In this document: positions 6,480-14,357 of the stretch, piece by piece
Layout: each line of letters begins with the position of its first letter
How positions within the stretch are numbered: position 1 is the stretch's first letter
Source of the DNA: Armatimonadota bacterium
GTDB taxonomy: Bacteria > Sysuimicrobiota > Sysuimicrobiia > Sysuimicrobiales > JACQTN01
Reading direction: 5' to 3'
Length of the DNA stretch: 14,364 nt
NCBI GenBank assembly: GCA_016210785.1
Contig: JACQTN010000009.1
Coordinates: 1-14,364, forward strand
Translations under genes and position numbers: made by a program
Notes under the pieces: model-generated
What the model was told of the DNA's origin: nothing
What the model saw: only the letters and a program-made list of their open reading frames with translations
Databases searched by the model: none

Positions 6480-6713
6480 ATGCGGAAGATGACAGTCCTC
6501 GTGTTGGCGCTCGGCCTGTCCTCGGTGGTCTTCTCGGGGGTGGCGTTCGCGCAGCAGTACCCGAACGTCGCCAACCTGAAAGCGTTCAGCCCTGAGGCCA
6601 AATTCATGTCCCTGCCCGGGTACCTGCGGTACCTGGTGCACCAACAGACCGGGCAGTGGATGACCTACGCGGAGGCGAGCCGCACGGTCCAGCAGCAGAC
6701 CGCCGGTCGCTAA
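6480..6713 (+). CDS. Small secreted protein of unknown function
   Basis: A 77-residue protein with a classical signal peptide: MRKM, a hydrophobic stretch to about residue 21, then AFA-QQ, with cleavage expected after Ala24. The mature part is 53 residues, without cysteine, and includes SLPGYLRYLVHQQTGQW and a helical end YAEASRTVQQQ. I do not recognise the family. A strong ribosome-binding site (AGGAGG, nine bases before the ATG) and the shared palindrome-promoter mark it as well expressed and controlled like the precursor. It could bind or sequester the exported peptide, or act at the cell surface; nothing in the sequence decides this. Confidence 0.7.
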   Translation: MRKMTVLVLALGLSSVVFSGVAFAQQYPNVANLKAFSPEAKFMSLPGYLRYLVHQQTGQWMTYAEASRTVQQQTAGR

Positions 6714-6779
6714 TCAGGATCAGTGGGAGAGAGAGCAGTGCACCGAGATGTGGTGAGGGAATCGAGAGGGGGGACGGTC

Positions 6780-7322
6780 ATGTCGGTTGGACGGGTCAGC
6801 GGGTTGGTGCTGTGCCTGATGCTCACGGCCGGACTGGCGCCACACGCTTCCGCCGCACCCGCGGTCACGGTGCCGGCGGGCACCAAGGTGGCGTTGAAGT
6901 TCCTCCGGGAAGTGGACTCCTCCAAGATCAAGGCTGGAGCGACCGTGCGCTTTTCGGTGGTCGCCGACGTGATCGTCGGGCGGGCGGTGGTGATCAGGGC
7001 AGGGGCGCCGGCCAGGGGGACCGTGACCGACGTGGTGCAGCCCGGGATCTTCGGGAGGAATGCGCAGGTACACATGTCCTTCCTGGAAGTAACCGCGGTG
7101 GACCGGCGCCCGATCCGGCTCACCCCCATGGACATTACTCCGAACAGCGTGCGGCAAGTCAAGGACACCGGCGGGGCCGTGGGGACGTCGGCGGTTGGGT
7201 TGATCCTGCTCGGGCCGGTGGGCCTCGCGGCGGGCGGGCTGATCCGCGGCGGCCACGTGAAGGTGGGCGTGGGGTCGATCGGGATCTCCGCGGTGACGGC
7301 GACGGTGCGCGTGCGGGCTTGA
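6780..7322 (+). CDS. Exported beta-rich protein with Gly-rich hydrophobic segment
   Basis: A 180-residue protein. The signal peptide is residues 1-25 with an ASA-AP cleavage site. The region 28-115 alternates short hydrophobic strands and reads like 'PAGTxVxLxFxxxVDSSKxKxGxxVxFxVxxDVxV...VxxAGAxAxGxV', a beta-barrel pattern seen in envelope proteins of unknown role. Residues 131-158 form a Gly/Ala-rich apolar segment (AVGLILLGPVGLAAGG) that could be a glycine zipper or membrane insert. The ATG at 6780 is chosen because a G-rich ribosome-binding site (GAGAGGGGGG) lies before it and the signal peptide then starts properly; the frame is open back to 6723. It follows the 6480 gene by 66 bp, probably in one transcript. 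No function is assigned. Confidence 0.7.
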   Translation: MSVGRVSGLVLCLMLTAGLAPHASAAPAVTVPAGTKVALKFLREVDSSKIKAGATVRFSVVADVIVGRAVVIRAGAPARGTVTDVVQPGIFGRNAQVHMSFLEVTAVDRRPIRLTPMDITPNSVRQVKDTGGAVGTSAVGLILLGPVGLAAGGLIRGGHVKVGVGSIGISAVTATVRVRA

Positions 7323-7347
7323 CCCCCCGTGCGGACCAGGCGGGCAG

Positions 7348-7500
7348 GTGCGGCCGGGCACAGCAACCCTCGCCCGCCGAGAACCCACGGGGGAACTGCC
7401 CGAGCACCTTCTGGAGCACGTCGTCGGGGGCACGTCCCCCGAGGCGCTGATGGTGCGGCTGGCCGAGCCGGGTCTCCTCCCCGACACGAAGAACCGGTGA
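7348..7500 (+). CDS. Possible small protein (50 residues)
   Basis: A GTG-started frame encodes ELPEHLLEHVVGGTSP followed by EALMVRLAEPGLLP, two plausible helices with a coding-like bias at third positions. No good ribosome-binding site is visible and I recognise no family. It may be an independent small gene, a gene remnant, or chance in GC-rich DNA. Confidence 0.25.
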   Translation: MRPGTATLARREPTGELPEHLLEHVVGGTSPEALMVRLAEPGLLPDTKNR

Positions 7501-7541
7501 TACGACCCGGAAATCTTGAACGCCTCTTTTCATGTACCGTC

Positions 7542-8036
7542 TCATGTATTCGCCGGGGGCGGGAATTCGGCGCGGGCTTCGTACAGGAATAGCGCCCGCA
7601 GCTTGTCCCAGAAGTCTCCGCCCAGCACAAACAGGCTGGCCACCGTGATCAGGTCCAACCCCAGGCTGACCCACACGCGGGCAGCGTAGTCCTCCGGCAG
7701 CCAGGAGGGAACGTAACTGGTGATCCAGGCGAAGAGCACGGGGCCCAGGAACAACACGAGGCCGATCGTGTAGCGCGTGCGGCCCACCTTGCCGGATGGT
7801 TTCAACCTCTTCAGGGCGCCTTTCACCGTGTTGACAATGCGGTCGAAGTTCTCTTTGCCCATCAGGGCCACGGCCGGAACCGCCATAATCTCGAACCCAA
7901 ACAGGAGAATGCCACTCACGAGTGTCTTCACCGCGCCAGGCCAGTCCGTCTGAGCCACGAACAACGCGCCGGCTGGCATCACCAGCCCGAGGAGCAACAG
8001 GCCAAGCCCCAGCTTCAGACGCGTATCGGCCCTCAT
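7542..8036 (-). CDS. Four-helix membrane protein, 'transporter suffix'-like
   Basis: A 164-residue protein with predicted membrane spans at about 9-29, 38-58, 90-108 and 121-139. Between spans two and three is a basic loop with MGKENFDRI and GKVGRTRYTIGL; the protein ends with the conserved-looking GGDFWDKLRALF (139-150). From memory this pattern matches small proteins named 'transporter suffix domain-containing'; I cannot confirm that here. The start is set by GGAGG seven bases before the ATG. It is the last gene of the export operon, 84 bp after the second ABC gene, so an accessory or self-protection role is possible (inference). Confidence 0.65.
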   Translation of the reverse strand: MRADTRLKLGLGLLLLGLVMPAGALFVAQTDWPGAVKTLVSGILLFGFEIMAVPAVALMGKENFDRIVNTVKGALKRLKPSGKVGRTRYTIGLVLFLGPVLFAWITSYVPSWLPEDYAARVWVSLGLDLITVASLFVLGGDFWDKLRALFLYEARAEFPPPANT

Positions 8037-8120
8037 TCCAGTTCCTCCCTCTCCCCCGATCGGTTTCAGGAACCGCCGCCCGGTTGATCGACCCGCAGCG
8101 GTAAGCAGGGTGGTGACCTG

Positions 8121-10997
8121 CTACGCGAGCTGGCGCTTTGCCAGCTCGGCGAAGAGGCCGGGCTGCTGGATCAGCTCCTCGTATGTCCCATGCTGGACCA
8201 CCCGTCCCTTCTCCATCACGTAAATGCGGTCGGCCTTCATGATCGTGCTGAGCCGGTGGGCGATCACCATGCGGGTGGCCTGCAGGCTCTCCAAACTCCG
8301 GCTGACGACCGCCTGGGTCTGGTTGTCCAGGGCGCTGGTGGCCTCGTCGAAGAAGATGATGCGAGGCCGCGTCACCAGGGCGCGGGCGATCATGAGGCGC
8401 TGCCGCTGGCCGCCGGACAGCGTGGTCCCGCCCTCCATGACGATCGTGAACATGCCCATGGGCATCCCCTCGATGTCGCGGTCCAGCCCGGCCATGCGGG
8501 CGGCCTCCCAGGCATCATCCACGCTGAGCCGCGACGACCCTACGATGTTGGTGTGAATGTCGCCGGGCATGAGCTTCCCACCCTGCAGCACGACGCCGAT
8601 CTGCCGCCGCGCCGCCCGCACGTCCACCCCGGCCAGGTCCTTGCCGTCGTACAGGATGGAGCCGCTCTCCGGGCTCTCGAAGCCCAGCAGCAGCCGCAGC
8701 AGCGTGGACTTCCCGGATCCCGAAGGCCCCACGATGGCGACGAACTGACCCGGCCTCGCGTGCAGGGACACGTCGTCCAGGATCAGCGGGCCGTCGGGCT
8801 GGTAGCGGAAGGAGACGTGGTTGACTTCGATCTCGCCGCTGAACTCCCCGGGGTCCGGACGGAGCACGTCCACCTCCGGGCTGGCGTCCAGGATCGGCCG
8901 GGCCCGCTTCAGCAGGGGCAGGACCTGCAGCGAGGAGAGCAGGGCGGAGCTGAACGACAGGGCCGCCGCGAGGACCTGTCCAAAGGCCGCGTTGAACGCC
9001 AGGAACGCCCCCGTGGACAGGCTCCCACCGCTGCGGAAGGCGATCCAGGCGAACAGGCCCATGGTGGTGAGGAGGGGGAGCGCGGTGTTGAAGACGCTGA
9101 CGGTGACCGAGAGCGCCTGGACCTTCCGGTCGAGGGCGACCCGATCGGCAAATGTTCGCGCCCACACCGCGAATCCCCGGGCCTCGGCCGCGGCCACGCG
9201 CAGCTTGGTGATGCCCGTGATGAACTCCAGTTCCATGCTGGAGAGCCGGCCCCCCAGGTCGGAGATCTTCTCCAAATAGCGGAACTGGATGTAGTTCCCC
9301 GCCGCGGTCAGGCCGAAGATCGCGATCAGCGCCAGGGTGGCCAGCAGGCCCAGCCTGACATCGTACACGAAGAGCAGACCAAAGCTGAACACGGAGAACA
9401 TGGACGTGAGGACCGAGTTGAGGACCGCCTCCTTGAGGGTCTGCAGCAACATGCCGATGCCCATGGCCCGCATGGCCAGGTCACCCGAGGAGTACGTCCG
9501 GAAGAAGGGGGCGGGCAGGTTGAGCAGGCGGTCCCACACCGCCGCCTCGATGCTCGCCTCCATCTTTCCCTGGACCCGCATCATGGCAATGCTCCGCGTG
9601 AGCTGGAACGCCGCGGCGCCCAGGGCGCTGGCCACGAGCCCCATGGCGATCACGAGCAGCCGGCCATGGTCCGCGCTGGGAATGGCCTTGTCGACGATGT
9701 ACCCCGTGGCCAGCGGGGTGGCCATCCCCAGCAGGCCTCCCAGGATGCCCACGCCGCCCATGGTCAACAGATCGCGCCCTGCCCCACGAAGCCCGAGGCG
9801 CGCCAGCTCGCGGAGGCCCAGGCGCCCGGCGGTGAACGGCCGGTAGAAGACGTGTGCGTCGGGTGACAGCAGGGCCGCGACGGCCGGCGTGACCGGGCGC
9901 CGTGCCCCGTCGGCCGGTTCCACGACGTCGTACGCGGTGGCTGAAGTGGGCACCACGGCCACCGGCCGGCCGGCGTCCTTCCAGGAGGCGAGCAGCGGGC
10001 CGTTGTCGCGCCGCCACCACTCGCCGCTCAGCGTGACCGGGCGGAAGCGCACGCGCGACGCGCGGGCGATGCTGCCCAGCGGGTCCACCTGCTGCCGGCG
10101 CGCTTCGGAGCGCGGCGGCGCCTGGATTGCGATCCCCATGGCATCGCCTACCAGCCGGGCGGCCGCCAGCAGCAGGTCCTCCTGCTCTTCGACGAGCAGC
10201 GCGGCCGCGGCCTCGCGGCGATCATAGGCGGCGGCCAGCCGGGCCATCCCGTCGCGCAGTGCCGCCCGGTCCACGCCGGCCTTGCGCGCCAGGCGCTCGG
10301 CCTCGTCGCGCGCGGCGGCCTCCAGACGGAGGGCCATCCCGGCCATCACCAGACGGTGAAACCGCTGCAATCCTGCGCCCATTCCGTCCGCGCGGCGCAC
10401 ACCCTCCGCGTCCTGGACCTGCAGGGTGGCGGGCCCCATCGCACGCAGCCATGCCTGAGAAGAGAGCGGGAGAGTGCCGTCATCGTGGTCGCACCCCAGC
10501 CCCTCGATGCCGGCGAAGAGCACGTGTCCATCCACGACCCGCACCCACGCCACGCCCTGCTCGGGTCTGGCGTCCCCGGCGTCCGCGAGCGTGACCTGTC
10601 CGACGCGCGGCAGCGGCTCGAAGTGCCGGGGCGGGAGCCGGTCGGGCACCACCGCGGACAGGCGGTGGACCCATCGTTCAATCAGGGGCGTGGAATCAAC
10701 CTGCGAGGCGTCGAGGAAGCGCTTTAGGTCGAGGCGCACCAGGCGGGTGCCGGGAACGCCCGTGGCGAGCAGGCCCAGCGATCCATCCGCCGGAGGGGAG
10801 ATGCCCAGGAGAGCATCACCGGGTTCCGCGCTGCACAGGTGATGCCGCGTGCCCGCGGGCTGACCGCCGGCCATGCGCACGGCGAAGACGTGGACGCGCC
10901 CGGTTTCCACGAGCCAGGCCGCGTCCCCGTCGTGGAGGAGGAGGGGCTGGTTCCCCGCGATCTCCACCGGCTGGCCCGCGGGCTCCCGTGCGTGCAT
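8121..10997 (-). CDS. NHLM bacteriocin-type ABC transporter, permease/ATPase subunit 2
   Basis: A protein of 958 residues. The first 300 or so lack membrane spans and resemble the cupin-like/regulatory N-domain of the second NHLM transporter; the middle (about 390-690) is an ABC exporter membrane domain; the C-terminal ATPase has GPSGSGKST (Lys763), the Q-loop VVLQGG, LSGGQRQR, FFDEATSALD and AHRLST. There is no C39 peptidase. In NHLP systems this subunit pairs with the peptidase-containing transporter to export the processed peptide across the inner membrane. The ATG lies one base after the stop of the upstream transporter (TAG-G-ATG), so translation is likely coupled. All ATP-binding motifs appear intact. 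Confidence 0.92.
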   Translation of the reverse strand: MHAREPAGQPVEIAGNQPLLLHDGDAAWLVETGRVHVFAVRMAGGQPAGTRHHLCSAEPGDALLGISPPADGSLGLLATGVPGTRLVRLDLKRFLDASQVDSTPLIERWVHRLSAVVPDRLPPRHFEPLPRVGQVTLADAGDARPEQGVAWVRVVDGHVLFAGIEGLGCDHDDGTLPLSSQAWLRAMGPATLQVQDAEGVRRADGMGAGLQRFHRLVMAGMALRLEAAARDEAERLARKAGVDRAALRDGMARLAAAYDRREAAAALLVEEQEDLLLAAARLVGDAMGIAIQAPPRSEARRQQVDPLGSIARASRVRFRPVTLSGEWWRRDNGPLLASWKDAGRPVAVVPTSATAYDVVEPADGARRPVTPAVAALLSPDAHVFYRPFTAGRLGLRELARLGLRGAGRDLLTMGGVGILGGLLGMATPLATGYIVDKAIPSADHGRLLVIAMGLVASALGAAAFQLTRSIAMMRVQGKMEASIEAAVWDRLLNLPAPFFRTYSSGDLAMRAMGIGMLLQTLKEAVLNSVLTSMFSVFSFGLLFVYDVRLGLLATLALIAIFGLTAAGNYIQFRYLEKISDLGGRLSSMELEFITGITKLRVAAAEARGFAVWARTFADRVALDRKVQALSVTVSVFNTALPLLTTMGLFAWIAFRSGGSLSTGAFLAFNAAFGQVLAAALSFSSALLSSLQVLPLLKRARPILDASPEVDVLRPDPGEFSGEIEVNHVSFRYQPDGPLILDDVSLHARPGQFVAIVGPSGSGKSTLLRLLLGFESPESGSILYDGKDLAGVDVRAARRQIGVVLQGGKLMPGDIHTNIVGSSRLSVDDAWEAARMAGLDRDIEGMPMGMFTIVMEGGTTLSGGQRQRLMIARALVTRPRIIFFDEATSALDNQTQAVVSRSLESLQATRMVIAHRLSTIMKADRIYVMEKGRVVQHGTYEELIQQPGLFAELAKRQLA

Positions 10998-10998
10998 C

Positions 10999-13182
10999 CT
11001 ACTCCACCGCGATCAGCCTGGCGTACGCACCCTCGGCTGCCCGCAACTGGTCGTGGGTGCCCCGCTGCACCACCTTGCCCTGGTCCAGGACGATGATCTC
11101 GTCGCAGTCCCGGATGGTGCTCAGCCGGTGGGCGACGATCAGGCAGGCGCACCCCCGCCGGCGCAAGTTGTCGTCAATCAGTTTCTCCGTGACGGGATCG
11201 AGCGCGCTGGTGGCCTCGTCCAGGATGAGGAGCGAGGGGGTCCCCATGAGGGCGCGCGCGATCTCCAGCCGCTGTCGCTGGCCGCCGCTGAAGTTGGCGC
11301 CGCCCTCCTCCACCCGGCTGTCGTACCCTCCGGGCCGGGCGGCAATGTCGTCATGGATGCCCGCGTCGCGGGCCGCCTGCACCATCTGCGCATCGGGGAT
11401 GGTGGGGTCCCACAGCGTCAGGTTGTCCTGCACCGTGCCCTCGAACAGGAAGATGTCCTGGTCCACCATGGCCAGCGAATTGGCCGTGACCGCGCGCGCG
11501 TACGCCTGGCGCGCCCGGCCGTCGAACAGGATCTCGCCGCCCCACGGTTCGTACAGCCCCGACACGAGTTTCGCCACCGTGGACTTGCCGCTGCCGGAGG
11601 TGCCGACCAGGGCGACACGGGCCCCCGGGGCCAGGGTCAGGTTCAGGTTCTCGATGAGCGGCGGGGCCAGGCGGCTGTAGCCGAAGGCGACGTTGCGCAG
11701 ATCCAGGTGGCCGGAGAGCTTGACCGTGGCGTCCGTGGCCTGCTCCCCGTCCGGGGACGGCGGAGTGGCCAGCGGATCGGCACGGTACCGCAGAACATCG
11801 TTCAGCCGGTTCATGCTGGCCTCCAACTCCTGGAGCCGGCTCCCCAGGGTGACCACGTTGTCGATGGGTGCGCTGAAGCTCCCCATCAGGGACTGGAAGG
11901 CGATGAGCAGACCGAGCGTGAGGCCGCCCGCGATCACGATCTCCCCCCCGATGGCCAGCACGGCCACGGTGGTGAGGGAGGTCAGCAGCGCGGGAACGGC
12001 GGCCAGGTATTGCGTGTAGGCGCCCAGTTCCTGCCTGGCCGTGAGCACCTTCGCCTGGAATCCCGCCCAGCGGGCGAAGAAGTCGTCCTCGGTGCTGGTG
12101 GCCTTCAGCGTCTCGATCATCTGCAGGCCGCCGAAGGCGGTGGACATCAGCTTGCCCCAGTCCTGCTGGAGGCGGAGGTTGATGTCCACCCGCTTGCGCG
12201 ACACGTACTTCAGGGCCACGACGTTGAGCAGGGCGCTGGCGATGACGATCAGCGTCAGCGGGACGTTGTACTGCAGCATGACGAAGGCGTAGAACACGAC
12301 CGTGATCAGGCTGAGGAGCTGGGCGGGCAACTGGCCGGACAGGAACTGTGCCAGTTCCTCGTTGGCCTGCATCCGCGAGACGACGTCTCCGGCGTAGCGG
12401 AGGGAAAAGAACTCCGCGGGCAGTCGCAGGGCGTGCCACATGAACTGGCCCGCGGAGGCGATGGTGAGCTTCTGCCCCAGCCGCATGATGTGGTAGCGCT
12501 CGAGCGCCTGGAGGGCCACGATGATGGCGAGCGTGATCCCCATCACCCTCAGCAGGGGCTCCGCCCAGTTCCCCAGGCCGCCGATCAGGACGCGGTCAAT
12601 GAAGACCGTGGAGAAGACGGGCGTGACCAGGCCGGGGACGACCAGCAGCAGGCCTGCGATGATGACGTAGACGACCACCGCCTCCGCACCGGTGAGGCGA
12701 GCCCGCAGCATCCCGGCCAGGCTGGGGCGCTCTCCGCCCTTCTTGAACTCCGGGCCCACTTCGAAGGTCAGTACGATGCCGGTGAAGTTGCGATCGAACT
12801 CCTCCTCGGTCACCGTCCGCGGGCCGGAGCCAGGATCGTTCAGGTAGACCTTGCCATTCTCGAAGCCTTCCACCACCAGGAAGTGGTTGAAGGCCCAGAA
12901 GACGATCATCGGCAGGGGGAGGTCCTTCAGGTCGGCGGGTTCCTTCCGGAAGGCTCTGGCGACCAGCCCGTAGTCGCGGGCCGCCTTGACGACATTCAGC
13001 GCCTTGCTCCCGTCGCGGGAGACGCCACACGCCAGCCGGAGCTCCTCCAGGGGGACGATGCGCCCGTAATACCCCAGCACGATGGCCAGGGAGGCAGCCC
13101 CGCATTCCACCGCCTCCATCTGGATGACGGTGGGGGTGCGGACACGCCTGCCCCACGCCCGCCAGAACGCCAGCCTCATCAT
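10999..13182 (-). CDS. NHLM ABC transporter with C39 leader peptidase
   Basis: A 727-residue protein. The N-terminal C39 peptidase has Gln21 and Cys27 in VIQMEAVECGAASL, His100 in FNHFLVVEG and Asp116 in LNDPGSG, a complete set for cutting after double glycine. Six-helix exporter spans follow, then an ATPase with GTSGSGKST (Lys533), FSGGQRQR, LLILDEATSALD and AHRLST. It should remove the NHLP leader of the 2032 precursor during export. The ATG at 13182 (followed by a second ATG) has AGGGG eleven bases before it; the open frame continues to 13266, but that part covers a perfect hairpin and is not like the family. It lies between the HlyD adaptor gene and the partner ABC gene. Confidence 0.93.
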   Translation of the reverse strand: MMRLAFWRAWGRRVRTPTVIQMEAVECGAASLAIVLGYYGRIVPLEELRLACGVSRDGSKALNVVKAARDYGLVARAFRKEPADLKDLPLPMIVFWAFNHFLVVEGFENGKVYLNDPGSGPRTVTEEEFDRNFTGIVLTFEVGPEFKKGGERPSLAGMLRARLTGAEAVVVYVIIAGLLLVVPGLVTPVFSTVFIDRVLIGGLGNWAEPLLRVMGITLAIIVALQALERYHIMRLGQKLTIASAGQFMWHALRLPAEFFSLRYAGDVVSRMQANEELAQFLSGQLPAQLLSLITVVFYAFVMLQYNVPLTLIVIASALLNVVALKYVSRKRVDINLRLQQDWGKLMSTAFGGLQMIETLKATSTEDDFFARWAGFQAKVLTARQELGAYTQYLAAVPALLTSLTTVAVLAIGGEIVIAGGLTLGLLIAFQSLMGSFSAPIDNVVTLGSRLQELEASMNRLNDVLRYRADPLATPPSPDGEQATDATVKLSGHLDLRNVAFGYSRLAPPLIENLNLTLAPGARVALVGTSGSGKSTVAKLVSGLYEPWGGEILFDGRARQAYARAVTANSLAMVDQDIFLFEGTVQDNLTLWDPTIPDAQMVQAARDAGIHDDIAARPGGYDSRVEEGGANFSGGQRQRLEIARALMGTPSLLILDEATSALDPVTEKLIDDNLRRRGCACLIVAHRLSTIRDCDEIIVLDQGKVVQRGTHDQLRAAEGAYARLIAVE

Positions 13183-13203
13183 GCGCCGTTCAGCCCCTGC
13201 GCA

Positions 13204-13232
13204 CCCCGAAAAACGCGTAGCGTTTTTCGGGG
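13204..13232. other. Perfect 13-bp stem hairpin in the hlyD-transporter gap
   Basis: CCCCGAAAAACGC (13204-13216) and GCGTTTTTCGGGG (13220-13232) are exact reverse complements around a three-base loop. It stands 22 bp before the peptidase-transporter start. With T5 inside the stem rather than after it, it may work as an attenuator, an RNase-processing site or a protein-binding site that sets the ratio of adaptor to transporter. Confidence 0.6.
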
Positions 13233-13256
13233 ACCCCGCGTGCGTCCACCACCCGT

Positions 13257-13296
13257 CACGTTCCACGCCTGCGCAGAGTGCCGCGTTCTACCGCGC
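13257..13296 (-). repeat. Minus-strand copy of the lanM-upstream repeat
   Basis: Read leftwards it gives GCGCGGTAG, CGCGGCACTCTGCG and GTGGAACGTG, nearly the same as 2699-2739. Similarity continues on its 5' side (GTGAGTGCGGCGAGCG) to GCGAGTTCGGTGAGCG near 2559-2574. It sits in the 151-bp hlyD-transporter gap, just before the hairpin. Confidence 0.65.
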
Positions 13297-13333
13297 TCGC
13301 CGCACTCACGGCGCCCCACCACCCTGGTGTCGC

Positions 13334-14185
13334 TCATCGAGACACGAACAGCGCGCGCCGGATGTAGGGCAGGACGAGATTGATGGGGCGCTCCTCGCCC
13401 ACCGTGATCTCGGCCTGGAGGAGCGTCCCGCTGGAGACCACCTGGGGGGGACCGGCGGAGGAGGACCACTGCACCCCGCTAGGGGTATTGGCGGTGAACA
13501 GCTCGGCTTCGACCTCCACGGGCGTCCCTCCGCTGGCCGCGAGCAGGTGCTGCACCAGCGACTCGTTAGCCAGCAGCGCCTGCATGCCCTGGCGGGTGGA
13601 GGGAAACTGGGCCACAGATCTCACCTTTCCCCGGATGAACCCGTACTTTTCCCGCTTCACGGAGACGGGCGAGATCTGGACGGGCATCCCCTGATGCACT
13701 TGCTCCGCAGACGTGGCGGGAAGATAGATCAGGGCGAGCGTGGGCCGGTTGATCGGTTCCACGTTGATGACCGCCGTGCCCGTGCTCACCGGGTTCCCCT
13801 CGTCCTCGCGGATTTCCAGCACGCGCATGGGCTCGGGGAACGGGTTGATGACGTCACGGGAGACGTTCGTGGCGTACGGCTCGACGGTGGCGACCACCTG
13901 CCCCCTGGCGATCACGTCGCCTCGCTCCACCTTGACCTCGGTGATCTCGCCGGCGGCGTGAGATGCGATCACGTGGGCCCCGCCCTTCTTGATCAGCACC
14001 CCCTGCGCGCGCACGGTGGTGGCCAGGCTGCCCACGATGCTCCACACCACGGCGCCCACGATGAGCACCGTCAGGGACGCCAGGGCCAGCCAGCCCTTGG
14101 GGCTGGTGACCTGCAGCAACTGGTCGAGTTGATCCGGTGAGGAGAGTCGCTCAAGGGCTGCGGGGCGGAACAGTCCCTGCTGCAT
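13334..14185 (-). CDS. NHLM secretion protein, HlyD/membrane-fusion family
   Basis: A 283-residue protein. It starts with LFRPAALERLSSPDQLDQL, typical of NHLP-system adaptors, then one membrane span (about 31-53), then a lipoyl-like half-motif (VIASHAAGEITEVKVERGDV) and a beta-rich region with no long coiled coil. It should bridge the ABC exporters to the outer layers. The ATG at 14185 is chosen from the family-like N-terminus and from GGGAGG ten bases upstream; the frame is open to the window edge, but those extra 59 codons are unlike the family and cover a palindrome. First gene of the export operon in this window; a gene further right cannot be excluded. Confidence 0.9.
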   Translation of the reverse strand: MQQGLFRPAALERLSSPDQLDQLLQVTSPKGWLALASLTVLIVGAVVWSIVGSLATTVRAQGVLIKKGGAHVIASHAAGEITEVKVERGDVIARGQVVATVEPYATNVSRDVINPFPEPMRVLEIREDEGNPVSTGTAVINVEPINRPTLALIYLPATSAEQVHQGMPVQISPVSVKREKYGFIRGKVRSVAQFPSTRQGMQALLANESLVQHLLAASGGTPVEVEAELFTANTPSGVQWSSSAGPPQVVSSGTLLQAEITVGEERPINLVLPYIRRALFVSR

Positions 14186-14327
14186 GAAGACATCGCCTCC
14201 CGACCGGTGCGATACCTCGCGCACCCTGCGCGGGAAATTGCTCAGGGTATTCGCGGCGTCCCTTGCCCCTTCCTCTTCTCCAGCCACCAGGCAGGATGTC
14301 CGTGGCCGTCCTCGAACCTGGAAGGTT

Positions 14328-14357
14328 GGATGGAATGGGTTTTGCGCCATTCCATCC
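14328..14357. promoter_or_regulatory. 11-bp-arm palindrome upstream of the export operon
   Basis: GGATGGAATGG (14328-14338) and CCATTCCATCC (14347-14357) are exact reverse complements. Its centre (14335-14350, ATGGGTTTTGCGCCAT) matches the 16-bp element of the two biosynthetic promoters at 13 of 16 positions. It lies about 145 bp before the hlyD start, a usual place for an operator. I found no convincing -10/-35 pair beside it. Confidence 0.4.

Noticed and set aside
8190..9866. 558-codon plus-strand frame opposite the second ABC transporter
   Set aside because: Low-complexity antisense product; the minus-strand ATPase motifs are intact across this stretch.
10873..13383. 836-codon open frame on the plus strand opposite the C39 transporter
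   Set aside because: Its product is Gln/Gly/Asp/His-rich with no domain, while the minus strand carries a complete peptidase-ABC transporter. It is an antisense shadow of GC-rich codons.
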